64,000 nucleotides of DNA. It comes from Oceanospirillaceae bacterium. Its GTDB lineage: Bacteria > Pseudomonadota > Gammaproteobacteria > Pseudomonadales > Oceanobacteraceae. Each line of letters starts with the position of its first letter. Position 1 is the stretch's first letter. Both the position numbers and the translations under genes were made by a program. Of the stretch, positions 56,573 to 64,000 are shown piece after piece. The stretch spans positions 1 to 64,000 of the forward strand of contig PBQA01000033.1 in NCBI GenBank assembly GCA_002724925.1. The letters are read 5' to 3'. A model generated the notes under the pieces. It was not told the origin of the DNA and did no database searches. It worked only from the letters and a program-made list of their open reading frames with translations.

Positions 56573-58030
56573 TCAACTGTTCTCATCCCACAGGCGGCCA
56601 TCGCGCGCAAGTAACAAGGTGGCCGCAGCCGGCCCCCAGCTACCTGCAGTATAAGGTTCTGGTCGTTGTTCCTGCTCTTCCCAGTGCTTAATAATTGGGT
56701 CAACCCAGCGCCAGGCCTCCAACAATTCATCGTCCCTTAAGAACAATGTAGCGTTTCCGCTGAGCGCATCAAACAGGAGTCGTTCATAAGCTTCCGGGAC
56801 ACGGGTCTGCCGTTGATTAGACGGATTCAGACTCAGGTTCATTGGCCGAACATTCATGCCAGGGCCTACGCGTTTTTCACACAACATCAAGCGTACACCT
56901 TCATCCGGCTGAAGCCTGAAGATCAACTTATTTGCCATGGTATTTTTATGCTGAAGCGGAAAAATAGAATGTGGAATTTCTTTGAACTGCACCACTATTT
57001 CACAAGCCCGCTCCGCAAGGCGCTTGCCCGTACGAAGATAAAATGGCACACCCGCCCAGCGCCAGTTATCAATTTCTACTTTGGCTGATATAAAGGTTTC
57101 GGTCAGAGATTTATGGTGCACACCCGGCTCATCACGGTAGCGCGGAACGGGCTTACCTTCGGCAACACCGGAGTCGTATTGACCACGTACTACATTCTCA
57201 TTAATTGCAGTACCGGTAATCGGCTTCAGCGCCTTGAGAACTTTTACTTTTTCGTCGCGTACGGCATCCGGCTCCAGCTTGGCCGGTGGTTCCATCGCCG
57301 TAATACACAGCAATTGCAGTAAATGATTCTGAAACATGTCTCGCATGGCACCGACATGCTCATAGAAACCCGCCCGCTGCTCGACACCCAGCTGCTCAGA
57401 GATCGTGATCTGTATATGGTCGATGTAGTTCTGATTCCACTGCGATTCAAACAGTGAGTTGGCAAATCGCAGCACCATCAGGTTCTGAACTGTCTCTTTA
57501 CCCAGGTAGTGATCAATGCGGTAAATCTGCTGTTCTTTAAAGTACTCTGCCACGGTCTCATTGATGGCCTGAGCCGTATCCAGGTCGTGACCGATCGGTT
57601 TCTCAAGAACAATCTTGCTGTGACTCTTAATCAGCCCCGCATCATGCAGCCCCTTGCAAACGGGCGTGTACAGGTCAGACCCCGTGGCCATGTAGTAAAG
57701 CCGGTTGATGTCTTCCGACGACAGCGTCTTACTCAGGTTTTTATAGCCCTCATGATCATTTACGTCGTGAGTAAGGCAGTGCACCTTGTTCAGGAAGCGA
57801 TCGAGAGGCTCTTTTTCAAGGTAATTGGAGGGAACATGTGACTTCACCGAGCTCTCGATTTTACTGACAAACTCGTTCCGTTCCATATCACGACGGGTGA
57901 CTGCGTAGATGGCGCCATCCGGGAGACGTCCATCTCTCTCCAGTAAGAACAGTGCGGGCATCAGCTTACGCAGAGCCAGATCTCCCAGCCCACCGAACAG
58001 AACCAGTTCAAACGGTGCATCTATGTGCAT
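56573..58030 (-). CDS. zwf: Glucose-6-phosphate 1-dehydrogenase
   Basis: First enzyme of the Entner-Doudoroff branch, oxidising glucose-6-phosphate with NADP+. FGGLGDLALRKLMPALF binds the coenzyme, and the substrate and catalytic motif YRIDHYLGKETVQNLM is complete. 485 residues. It heads the operon that also carries the GH13_18 phosphorylase, so glucose-1-phosphate from the phosphorylase would feed this step after a phosphoglucomutase reaction not encoded here. Confidence 0.97.
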   Translation of the reverse strand: MHIDAPFELVLFGGLGDLALRKLMPALFLLERDGRLPDGAIYAVTRRDMERNEFVSKIESSVKSHVPSNYLEKEPLDRFLNKVHCLTHDVNDHEGYKNLSKTLSSEDINRLYYMATGSDLYTPVCKGLHDAGLIKSHSKIVLEKPIGHDLDTAQAINETVAEYFKEQQIYRIDHYLGKETVQNLMVLRFANSLFESQWNQNYIDHIQITISEQLGVEQRAGFYEHVGAMRDMFQNHLLQLLCITAMEPPAKLEPDAVRDEKVKVLKALKPITGTAINENVVRGQYDSGVAEGKPVPRYRDEPGVHHKSLTETFISAKVEIDNWRWAGVPFYLRTGKRLAERACEIVVQFKEIPHSIFPLQHKNTMANKLIFRLQPDEGVRLMLCEKRVGPGMNVRPMNLSLNPSNQRQTRVPEAYERLLFDALSGNATLFLRDDELLEAWRWVDPIIKHWEEQEQRPEPYTAGSWGPAAATLLLARDGRLWDENS

Positions 58031-58357
58031 TCATTACCTCCGGTGATTCATTTTGGGGCGCAGCTTCATCCTCTCACGGCTTCCACTTACCTTCCAATTA
58101 ATAGTTGAAGCGTGCCTGCTTCGCTTTAGCCCCCACACAGAATGCTTCATGGGCTCAGGCTAACTTCTCTTTAATAACAAGCACGTTCCATACCGTCGGC
58201 ATCATACTTGCACCATTGTGACTCAGGGCGAGCGTTTTTGTGCTCGATAAAAAATCAGGGCGATACCGCAGGGTGACGCAAAACGGTAACAAATCTGCCA
58301 TAATCTGCCCCCTAATCTGAGGTTACAAACTACATGTCTGAACAAGGAAAGATGCCA
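58031..58357. other. Intergenic region between zwf and galU
   Basis: This divergent intergenic stretch must hold the promoters of the zwf operon and of galU. I see no clear repressor palindrome (no HexR-like site) and no gene. AAGGAAA at about 58344 is the ribosome-binding site for the galU start used here. Confidence 0.5.
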
Positions 58358-59194
58358 ATGATTCGCAAATGCCTATTCCCGGTAGCCGGCTACGGAACCC
58401 GCTTCCTTCCAGCCACCAAAGCAATGCCCAAAGAGATGCTCCCAATCGTTAACAAGCCTCTCGTACAGTATGGCGTAGAAGAAGCAACTGAGGCTGGTAT
58501 TGATCGCATAGGTTTCATCACCGGCCGTGGTAAACGTGCCATTGCTGACCATTTCGATATCTCTTACGAGCTCGAAAAAGAAATTGAGGGGTCAGGCAAA
58601 GAAAGCCTGCTGACCTCTATCCGTACCCTCATTGACGAGAATGAGTTCGCCTTCAAGCGCCAGAACCACATGAAAGGTCTGGGCCACGCTATTCTCTCTG
58701 GCAAATACCTGATGGGTGATGAGCCATTCGCTGTTGTGCTGGCCGATGACCTCTGTGTTGCCGGTGACGACGGTGAAGGTGTACTGGCTCAGATGGTGAA
58801 AGTCTTCTCACAGTTCCGCTGCTCTATCGTTGCAGTTCAGGAAGTACCGGAAGACGAAGTCCATAAGTACGGCGTTATTGCTGGCGAAGAAATGAAAGAT
58901 GGCCTCTTCCGCGTCACTGACATGGTCGAAAAACCAGCGAAAGAAGATGCACCAAGCAACCTGGCGATTATCGGTCGTTACATTCTGACGCCGGATATCT
59001 TTGATAAGATCGAAGATACCCCTCCAGGCAAGAACGGTGAGGTACAGATCACTGATGCTCTGCTCAAGCAGGCTCAGGAAGGCTGTGTGCTGGCGTATAA
59101 GTTCCGTGGTACCCGTTTCGACTGCGGTAGCATTGATGGCTTCGTTGAAGCCACTAACTACGTCTATGAGAACATCTTTAAACAGGGTAAATAA
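58358..59194 (+). CDS. galU: UTP-glucose-1-phosphate uridylyltransferase
   Basis: Makes UDP-glucose from UTP and glucose-1-phosphate. FPVAGYGTRFLPATKAMPKE binds the nucleotide, with VVLADDLCV and the conserved TGRGKRAI. It is 278 residues from this start, matching the Pseudomonas-type protein; the ATG eight codons upstream is less well placed for AAGGAAA. It can draw on the same glucose-1-phosphate that the GH13_18 enzyme releases, connecting osmolyte breakdown to polysaccharide precursors. Confidence 0.95.
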   Translation: MIRKCLFPVAGYGTRFLPATKAMPKEMLPIVNKPLVQYGVEEATEAGIDRIGFITGRGKRAIADHFDISYELEKEIEGSGKESLLTSIRTLIDENEFAFKRQNHMKGLGHAILSGKYLMGDEPFAVVLADDLCVAGDDGEGVLAQMVKVFSQFRCSIVAVQEVPEDEVHKYGVIAGEEMKDGLFRVTDMVEKPAKEDAPSNLAIIGRYILTPDIFDKIEDTPPGKNGEVQITDALLKQAQEGCVLAYKFRGTRFDCGSIDGFVEATNYVYENIFKQGK

Positions 59195-59212
59195 GCCCTC
59201 GCTTGAAGTTCA

Positions 59213-59256
59213 GCGTCGGGGCTGCTCTGCAGCTCCGACGTTCCCTCTATCTTTTT
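59213..59256 (+). terminator. Rho-independent terminator after galU
   Basis: CGTCGGGGCTGC and GCAGCTCCGACG form a stem with one G-T type mismatch around TCT, followed some bases later by CTTTTT. Confidence 0.7.
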
Positions 59257-59285
59257 GTTTTCTATGATTTTTTGAAACAAAGGTG

Positions 59286-59314
59286 TTGACGGCATCCGGC
59301 GAAATCCGTAATAT
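59286..59314 (+). promoter_or_regulatory. Promoter of the tRNA pair
   Basis: TTGACG and TAATAT are separated by 17 bases, a near-consensus sigma-70 promoter. A GC-containing discriminator (CGTCCCGC) follows, typical of stable RNA genes. Confidence 0.75.
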
Positions 59315-59334
59315 TCGTCCCGCTGTTGAGATGT

Positions 59335-59410
59335 TCCCCGATAGCTCAGTCGGTAGAGCAGTAGACTGTTAATCTATTGGTCGCTGGTTCAAGTCCAGCT
59401 CGGGGAGCCA
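59335..59410 (+). tRNA. tRNA-Asn (GTT)
   Basis: A complete cloverleaf: TCCCCGA pairs with TCGGGGA in the acceptor stem, the anticodon loop reads CTGTTAA with anticodon GTT, the T-loop is GTTCAAG, and CCA is encoded. It is the first of a two-tRNA transcript. Confidence 0.97.
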
Positions 59411-59420
59411 ACACAGCATT

Positions 59421-59497
59421 CGGGGTATAGCGCAGTCTGGTAGCGCGCCTGGTTTGGGACCAGGATGTCGGGAGTTCGAATCTCTCTACCCCGACCA
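59421..59497 (+). tRNA. tRNA-Pro (TGG)
   Basis: The acceptor stem CGGGGTA pairs with TACCCCG, the anticodon loop TTTGGGA gives anticodon TGG, the T-loop is GTTCGAA, and CCA is encoded. It lies ten bases after tRNA-Asn. Confidence 0.97.
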
Positions 59498-59587
59498 TTC
59501 TTACACTTCGCACGCAATGCCCTTCAAACAATACCTTTAATGCTGTATAAATCAGCTTCAACACTTGTTATTGTTTATTTATTGCTT

Positions 59588-59842
59588 ATGTCTTCTGTTG
59601 CTTCTGTTGTTCAGTACCCGCTGCCTTGCCCTGAGTGTAAAAACTACACATCACAGCCTGCTGAGAAATTACGGATAGATCGCAAATCCACATGCCGCGT
59701 TTGTGGCAACATCATCCGCTTAACCGACCAACAACTGGAAAGTCTGGAGAGAACCCTTTCTCACATGTCTGGTTGTGGACTGCGTGGCGGCCAAGCCGAA
59801 GAAATACCGGAAGAAACCGAAGAAGAAGCCTTTGCCCCATAG
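59588..59842 (+). CDS. Small zinc-ribbon-like protein
   Basis: About 84 residues from the likely ATG. Two CxxC pairs, CPEC and CRVC, 26 residues apart, suggest a zinc ribbon. The rest is polar, with an acidic tail (EEIPEETEEEAFAP). The frame continues upstream into the tRNA-Pro gene, so the start is uncertain: another ATG lies 16 codons upstream, and neither has a good ribosome-binding site. No family recognised. Gene status is moderate, supported by the cysteine pattern. Confidence 0.5.
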   Translation: MSSVASVVQYPLPCPECKNYTSQPAEKLRIDRKSTCRVCGNIIRLTDQQLESLERTLSHMSGCGLRGGQAEEIPEETEEEAFAP

Positions 59843-59899
59843 CATGGCACAAGATGCCGCCAGGCGAAGGTAACTAACAGGCACAAAAAAGCAGACACA

Positions 59900-59926
59900 A
59901 AAAAGCCCTCCGAAGAGGGCTTTTTC
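59900..59926 (-). terminator. Rho-independent terminator of the FKBP gene
   Basis: AAAAGCCCTC and GAGGGCTTTT pair around CGAA, with A and T runs. It lies just downstream of the FKBP isomerase gene on the minus strand, and it may also serve the converging small gene. Confidence 0.88.
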
Positions 59927-59938
59927 TGAAAGGCTGCC

Positions 59939-60628
59939 TTACTTAACAACTTCCAGAAGTTCTACCTCAAAGACCAGCGCTGAATTCGCTGGAATTTTCG
60001 GGCTTGGGCTACGAGCGCCGTAGGCCAGGTCTGCCGGGATGAAGAGTTTCCACTTCTCACCTGGCTTCATCATCTGGAGTGCTTCAACCCAACCACGAAT
60101 AACGCCGTTAACTGGGAACTCAGCTGGCTGACCGCGCTGAACAGAACTGTCGAACACTTCTCCGCTGATCAGAGTACCGTGGTAGTGAACACGGACAGTA
60201 TCCGTTGCCGCCGGTGATTCACCCTCTTCTACAGAGGTGATAACTTCGTACTGCAGGCCCGAATCAGTCACTTTAACTTCTTCACGCTCAGCGTTCTTAG
60301 TCAGGAATTCTTCGCTGGCTTGAGCAGCTTCATCATCCAGAGCTTTCTGCTTACGCTCTGCGTCTTCACGCAGTGACATAAATGCTGCCTGAATATCTTC
60401 ATCGCTGACTTGCTGCTCAGCTTTAGATACAGAGTCACGGATGCCCGCTACCAATGCATCAAGATCAATATCTGCGCCTTCACGTTCGATCTGACGACCG
60501 ATGTTCAGACCCGCACCGTAGCTCGCCTTTTGAGCGGTGGTCTCAAGTTTCACTTTTTCCTCCTGGCCGCAACCAGCCAATAGCAGTGTTCCCAACGCAA
60601 TCGCTGGAACCAGTTTATTCATTTTCAT
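59939..60628 (-). CDS. FKBP-type peptidyl-prolyl isomerase, lipoprotein
   Basis: About 229 residues. A lipobox (ALGTLLLAGC) gives a membrane-anchored protein. A helical dimerisation domain (35-115) resembles FkpA/Mip (ASYGAGLNIGRQIEREG). The C-terminal FKBP domain (125-229) has VRVHYHGTLISGEVFDSS, FPVNGVIRGWVEALQMM and IPADLAYGARSPSPKIPANS. It assists folding in the periplasm. AGGA lies six bases before the ATG. Confidence 0.92.
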   Translation of the reverse strand: MKMNKLVPAIALGTLLLAGCGQEEKVKLETTAQKASYGAGLNIGRQIEREGADIDLDALVAGIRDSVSKAEQQVSDEDIQAAFMSLREDAERKQKALDDEAAQASEEFLTKNAEREEVKVTDSGLQYEVITSVEEGESPAATDTVRVHYHGTLISGEVFDSSVQRGQPAEFPVNGVIRGWVEALQMMKPGEKWKLFIPADLAYGARSPSPKIPANSALVFEVELLEVVK

Positions 60629-60672
60629 AGTATTTCCTGATGGCAGTTAAAATCTAAGTACCTATGTGCAGA

Positions 60673-60882
60673 TCAGCACACGAAATTCCCTTTCTCGGCA
60701 CGCGCATCACATTCCCTTCGAATATTTTTGCACACCTGGATTTCCGGTGCCGATAACGAACTGGCCATCTGACATCTGTAGTTACGCTCTCTCAGCTCTT
60801 TGTCGGGAGTATCCGCAAAAGGGCTTTCAACCAGGCCACACCCGGAAATAAAGGTAACCATAACTATCAGTAGAGTTCGCAA
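60673..60882 (-). CDS. Small cysteine-containing lipoprotein
   Basis: About 70 residues from a putative TTG start. A hydrophobic segment ends in the lipobox FISGC, and the mature part has four further cysteines (YRCQ, VCKN, ECDA and C-terminal NFVC). GGGGA precedes the TTG. The open frame goes further upstream without a better start. Function unknown. Medium-low confidence. Confidence 0.5.
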   Translation of the reverse strand: MRTLLIVMVTFISGCGLVESPFADTPDKELRERNYRCQMASSLSAPEIQVCKNIRRECDARAEKGNFVC

Positions 60883-61069
60883 TTCGCACGTCCCCAAAGC
60901 ATTGAAAACAGGCTGAAGAGTGTCATAGTCACCATTCTTTGTCCACAGCACGCGGATTCAGTTCAACGAGTCCCCTTTTTCGTTCGTCGACGGTATACTG
61001 TGAGCGCTTTTTACCCAGCTGAGGTCAGCATTGCTCCGGGTGGGTCAGTATAATAAGTAAGGAATTAAC

Positions 61070-61897
61070 ATGCTCCGTCTAGCTGTATTGGTGCTTTGCG
61101 CTATCGTCATTTCTGCCTGTGGTCCATCAAAAGAAGAATTACGCCGTCAGCAACTGCTGGAAGCCCAACGACTCGAAGAAGCCCGCCTTGAAGCCGAAAG
61201 ACTCGCCGCCGAGCGGGATGCCCGGGTTCAGGAACGCCTGAACGATGCCCGCGAGGCATGGTCCGGCGCTGAGTACCTCTCTGTATCCGACATCGATACG
61301 TTATTCAGCGGCGACATTACTTCTGATCTCCGTGCCGGTAAAATTTACTATATCGAACTTGAACTTCAGGCAGCCAAATACAACTACGGCGAACGCAAGC
61401 AAAGCTTTGTTATTGTAGGCATGCGGAACCTCCCGAACAGCACTGTATACAGCCCGCTCTTTCCGGATAAAGACGCCGCTTATCAACCGGGTCAGAAAGC
61501 GAAATCGGTTCTGGAATTTACGCTTAAAAATCAGCAAACCGAGAACCGTCTTGGTCAGATGGTTGAACGTGAAGATGGCCAGCGCTGGGTTGCTGCGACG
61601 CTGAATTTCAAAGACTACGACGTGCTCGCCACCATGCAGAGCAGCTGGCGCTGGGAGCCGGGTTTGTTTGAAGATCTGAGCTGGTACATCAGCCCGGAAA
61701 AAGCATACGAGCACACCAGTGAGCGAGCGCTGACGATGCAGATTGGATTCCGCTTTTGCCCGCTACAGCGCTGCCGCCTGGAACATGAGTATCGTAAACA
61801 TCCGATCAGTGCGATCCGCACCGATGTGATGAGCATTCTGGTTGGTAGCCGGGCATCTGACCGGGTTCTTTCTGAATTCGTCCGCGAGGACAAATAA
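61070..61897 (+). CDS. Lipoprotein with coiled-coil stalk, function unknown
   Basis: About 275 residues. The signal ends with the lipobox VISACG; residues 20-60 are a charged Glu/Arg-rich coiled coil (ELRRQQLLEAQRLEEARLEA). A C-terminal globular domain of about 200 residues (WSGAEYLSVSDIDTLFSG, LEFTLKNQQTENRLGQM) matches no family I know. AAGGA precedes the ATG. Probably a periplasmic-facing envelope protein. Confidence 0.75.
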   Translation: MLRLAVLVLCAIVISACGPSKEELRRQQLLEAQRLEEARLEAERLAAERDARVQERLNDAREAWSGAEYLSVSDIDTLFSGDITSDLRAGKIYYIELELQAAKYNYGERKQSFVIVGMRNLPNSTVYSPLFPDKDAAYQPGQKAKSVLEFTLKNQQTENRLGQMVEREDGQRWVAATLNFKDYDVLATMQSSWRWEPGLFEDLSWYISPEKAYEHTSERALTMQIGFRFCPLQRCRLEHEYRKHPISAIRTDVMSILVGSRASDRVLSEFVREDK

Positions 61898-61985
61898 ACA
61901 GACAACTGGCATGTAGACCGAAGTGAAAGTCACGCACAGAGCGTAGCGAAAGCGGTTCGGATTAATCGCCACCGGCAAGGCGAAC

Positions 61986-62015
61986 AAAAAAGCCGGGCTG
62001 AGCCCGGCTTTTTTT
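61986..62015. terminator. Bidirectional terminator
   Basis: AAAAAAGCCGGG and CCCGGCTTTTTT pair around CTGAG. It separates the plus-strand lipoprotein gene from the minus-strand outer-membrane protein gene and can serve both. Confidence 0.9.
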
Positions 62016-62037
62016 CAAATCAGCATGAGTTATGCGA

Positions 62038-62796
62038 TCAGAAACCTACAGCAAATGACGCACCGTAGAAGATACCTGAAACATCAAAATCAGTTTCAAT
62101 ATCGGTGGTGTCTTTGTTGGTCTTCATGCTCAATGCGCGGTGACCGACTTCCAGCCCCAGATCAACCACTGGCACAGGAAGATCATATCCCAGCGTCAGA
62201 ACGGTATCTGTCAGTGAATTACCGTCATAACCGATGGCATTGATTTCTGCTGCAGCGTAGATGCCGAACGGCGTTCCTACCTGTGCTTCAACAAAACCCA
62301 TAGGCAGAGTGAAATCGAGTTCGACTTCTTCACGACGACCAGTTTTCTGGCCTTCAACGATGACGTCACCACCGAACATACGCGCTGTCAGACCCAGGTT
62401 AATATCAACGTAAGGTACTGGCAGCGGCAGCCCCCAGTAAAGAGTCGCATCTGTGTGGCTGAGATCCAGATCACTTTCAACCTGTTCAGCATAACCGATG
62501 CCATTGAAGTCTGCAGTCAGAAAGCCGGAACCGTCCATTTCGAGACTGGTCTGACGCAGTCGCACATTAGGAACAACCGGTACAGGGTGCTCAAAGAACA
62601 AAGTAATGTTAGTGCCTGAGTTTGAATCCAGCCCAAGGCCGTTATTCTCACCATCCGCAGATACTCCCTCGTCCAGCTCACCACTAGGTTCCGCAGTCCA
62701 GGAGTTTGCCTTAGCACCTACTGTGAAAAGCAGGTCAGCCTGAGCGGCGACCGGAGTCATCGCGACCAGAAAAGCCGCAAGTGCTGTCTTTTTCAT
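62038..62796 (-). CDS. TIGR04219-type outer-membrane beta-barrel protein
   Basis: About 252 residues. A signal peptide (KKTALAAFLVAMTPVAAQA) is followed by alternating beta strands with repeated (V/L)PVPxVxLGL segments (GLPLPVPYVDINLGLTARM, YDLPVPVVDLGLEVGHR) and a terminal Phe. This pattern is that of the TIGR04219 outer-membrane barrel family. Role unknown. Confidence 0.8.
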   Translation of the reverse strand: MKKTALAAFLVAMTPVAAQADLLFTVGAKANSWTAEPSGELDEGVSADGENNGLGLDSNSGTNITLFFEHPVPVVPNVRLRQTSLEMDGSGFLTADFNGIGYAEQVESDLDLSHTDATLYWGLPLPVPYVDINLGLTARMFGGDVIVEGQKTGRREEVELDFTLPMGFVEAQVGTPFGIYAAAEINAIGYDGNSLTDTVLTLGYDLPVPVVDLGLEVGHRALSMKTNKDTTDIETDFDVSGIFYGASFAVGF

Positions 62797-62893
62797 GAAT
62801 TATTCCCGTAATTTATTGTGTTCCAGAGCACCGGCCTATCGCCAGCGCCCTTAGTGTGCACAGAGAATCATGAAAAGCCAATAGTTATGGAAA

Positions 62894-62921
62894 TATCCGA
62901 CAAGGTTAGCCTTGTCGGATA
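62894..62921 (-). terminator. Hairpin downstream of purC
   Basis: TATCCGACAAGG and CCTTGTCGGATA form a perfect 12-base stem around TTAG. There is no strong T run, so it could be a terminator or an RNA-stabilising hairpin at the purC 3' end. Confidence 0.5.
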
Positions 62922-62943
62922 CATAAGAAGATAGATTCGGAAT

Positions 62944-63654
62944 TCAGAATTCCATACCGAGACGACGACCAACTTCTTCGTAGGCTTCGACAACGCCACC
63001 CAAGCCCTGACGGAAACGGTCTTTGTCGAGTTTTTCGCGTGTATCTTTGTCCCAGAGGCGGCAGCCGTCAGGTGAGAATTCGTCACCCAGTACAACCTCG
63101 CCATTGAAGACACCAAACTCAAGTTTGTAGTCGACCAGCAACATATTGCCGTTCAGGAACAACTCCTTCAGAACGCCATTGACCTTAAACGTCAGCTCTT
63201 TCATTTTGTTGATTGTTGCTTCGTCTGACCAACCGAACGACTGAGCGTGATACTCGTTAACCATAGGATCACCGAGCTCGTCGTTTTTCAGGAAGAGCTC
63301 AAACGTCGGTGGGTTCAGATCCATGCCCTCTTCCACGCCCAGGCGACGTACCAGGCTGCCTGCAGCAACGTTACGAACGACACACTCCAGAGGAATCATA
63401 TCGAGGCGCTTTACCAACGACTCATTGTCTGACAACAGTTTTTCGAAGTGTGTCGGTACACCTGCTTCGGCAAGCTTGTTCATGATGAACGCATTGAACT
63501 TGTTGTTCACCATGCCCTTGCGGTCGAGCTGTTCTACTTTCTTACCATCAAACGCGGAAGTGTCATTACGGAATTCAAGCACCATGTAATCCGGATCATC
63601 TGTTGTGAAAACAGACTTGGCTTTGCCTGAGTAAAGAAGTTCGCGTTTTTCCAT
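62944..63654 (-). CDS. purC: SAICAR synthetase
   Basis: Phosphoribosylaminoimidazole-succinocarboxamide synthase of purine biosynthesis. 236 residues, standard. [20 protein letters not shown] binds [20 protein letters not shown] and LVDYKLEFG are conserved, and [17 protein letters not shown] contains the metal-binding acids. Single gene, preceded closely by an MBL-fold gene on the same strand. Confidence 0.97.
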   Translation of the reverse strand: MEKRELLYSGKAKSVFTTDDPDYMVLEFRNDTSAFDGKKVEQLDRKGMVNNKFNAFIMNKLAEAGVPTHFEKLLSDNESLVKRLDMIPLECVVRNVAAGSLVRRLGVEEGMDLNPPTFELFLKNDELGDPMVNEYHAQSFGWSDEATINKMKELTFKVNGVLKELFLNGNMLLVDYKLEFGVFNGEVVLGDEFSPDGCRLWDKDTREKLDKDRFRQGLGGVVEAYEEVGRRLGMEF

Positions 63655-63681
63655 GGGTTTCTCCGGGAATGAGGGTCGGTT

Positions 63682-64000
63682 TTAATCGTTCAGTGCTACC
63701 CAGTCGGACATCTCATCCTGCGACAGCAGGGGAACATCCTGAGGGGGGCACCCAATTGCTTCAGCCAGAACCTGGGCTACCAGATTCCGGTCATTGTTCT
63801 TTTCGCTGATGTGTCCTGCAGACACATGCTTCAATCCAGGCCATTTTACCCGGCGAATAAAGTCAGCGCACTGTTCATTGCTGAGATGACCGTAGGCACC
63901 CGCTACACGCGCTCGTAAGCTCGGTGGGTATGGGCCGTTCGCCAGCATCAAAGGATCATGATTGGCTTCGACCTGAAGCGCATGGCACTCACGATAACTG
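63682..64000 (-). CDS. MBL-fold metallohydrolase, C-terminal part
   Basis: An open frame running off the right edge. The visible segment contains ANHDPLMLANGPYPPSLRAR, then HLSNEQ and KHVSAGHISEKNND, which fit the C-terminal half of the YycJ/WalJ-like metallo-beta-lactamase fold. NHD and the HLS and HIS histidines are the distal metal and active-site region. The N-terminal HxHxDH motif is beyond the window. It precedes purC, 28 bases apart. Confidence 0.82.
   Translation of the reverse strand, partial: SYRECHALQVEANHDPLMLANGPYPPSLRARVAGAYGHLSNEQCADFIRRVKWPGLKHVSAGHISEKNNDRNLVAQVLAEAIGCPPQDVPLLSQDEMSDWVALND

Noticed and set aside
58031-58357. HexR operator expected before zwf
   Set aside because: I looked for a TGTAAT-type palindrome and found none in the divergent region.
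59346-59564. Minus-strand frame containing VERFELPTSWSQTRRATRLR
   Set aside because: This is the well-known false translation of the reverse strand of tandem tRNA genes; it covers tRNA-Asn and tRNA-Pro.

Overview
The window looks like a chromosomal segment of a marine gammaproteobacterium related to Pseudomonas and the Oceanospirillales. The order gap, mfd, csiV, methylthioinosine phosphorylase, nagZ, psrA, lexA, sulA is the Pseudomonas order as I remember it. An intact Na+-pumping NADH:quinone reductase (nqrABCDEF), a PutA without its DNA-binding domain, an Entner-Doudoroff operon and glucosylglycerate osmolyte genes fit a salt-adapted aerobe. The assignment to the Oceanospirillaceae type is inference; no rRNA gene is present.

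Layout. 1-1.4 kb is accessory DNA: the tail of an IS30-family transposase, two cassette-like minus-strand genes of unknown function and a VCR-like attC site between them. 1.8-9.7 kb holds putA, a DUF599 membrane protein, an arsenic operon (arsR-arsC-acr3-orf) with a palindromic operator, and a saccharopine-dehydrogenase-like protein. 9.7-13.4 kb carries small unknown genes, an SDR and a lipid desaturase. 13.4-21 kb is nqrABCDEF and a GAPDH with a long N-terminal extension. 21-31 kb is the mfd-to-sulA block, with an L,D-transpeptidase-like gene inserted between nagZ and psrA, a near-perfect PsrA palindrome and three LexA boxes. 31-40 kb has a YfaZ-type outer-membrane protein, htpG and a TPP-riboswitch-controlled thiamine operon (thiC-thiO-thiS-thiG-thiDE fusion).

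40-48 kb contains three hotdog thioesterase genes, a signalling cluster (CheY-like receiver, CheC-like phosphatase, PAS-GGDEF protein with a broken GGDEF motif, AraC regulator, 7TMR-DISM hybrid kinase) and a monofunctional prephenate dehydratase. 48.5-58 kb is the metabolic centrepiece. A plus-strand operon for glucosylglycerate synthesis (glycerate kinase, HAD phosphatase, GpgS) converges, across one bidirectional terminator, on a minus-strand operon zwf-pgl-edd-eda-GH13_18 phosphorylase. The phosphorylase could return glucosylglycerate to glucose-1-phosphate and glycerate, feeding the Entner-Doudoroff genes next to it, and the kinase could recapture the glycerate. galU follows. 59-64 kb has tRNA-Asn and tRNA-Pro, small lipoproteins, an FKBP isomerase, an outer-membrane barrel, purC and the C-terminal part of an MBL-fold hydrolase.

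The two strongest candidates for new biology are the opposed glucosylglycerate synthesis and recycling operons and the receiver/CheC/degenerate-GGDEF module. The cassette remnant at the left edge is the clearest sign of horizontal transfer. No CRISPR array, prophage or complete insertion sequence was seen.
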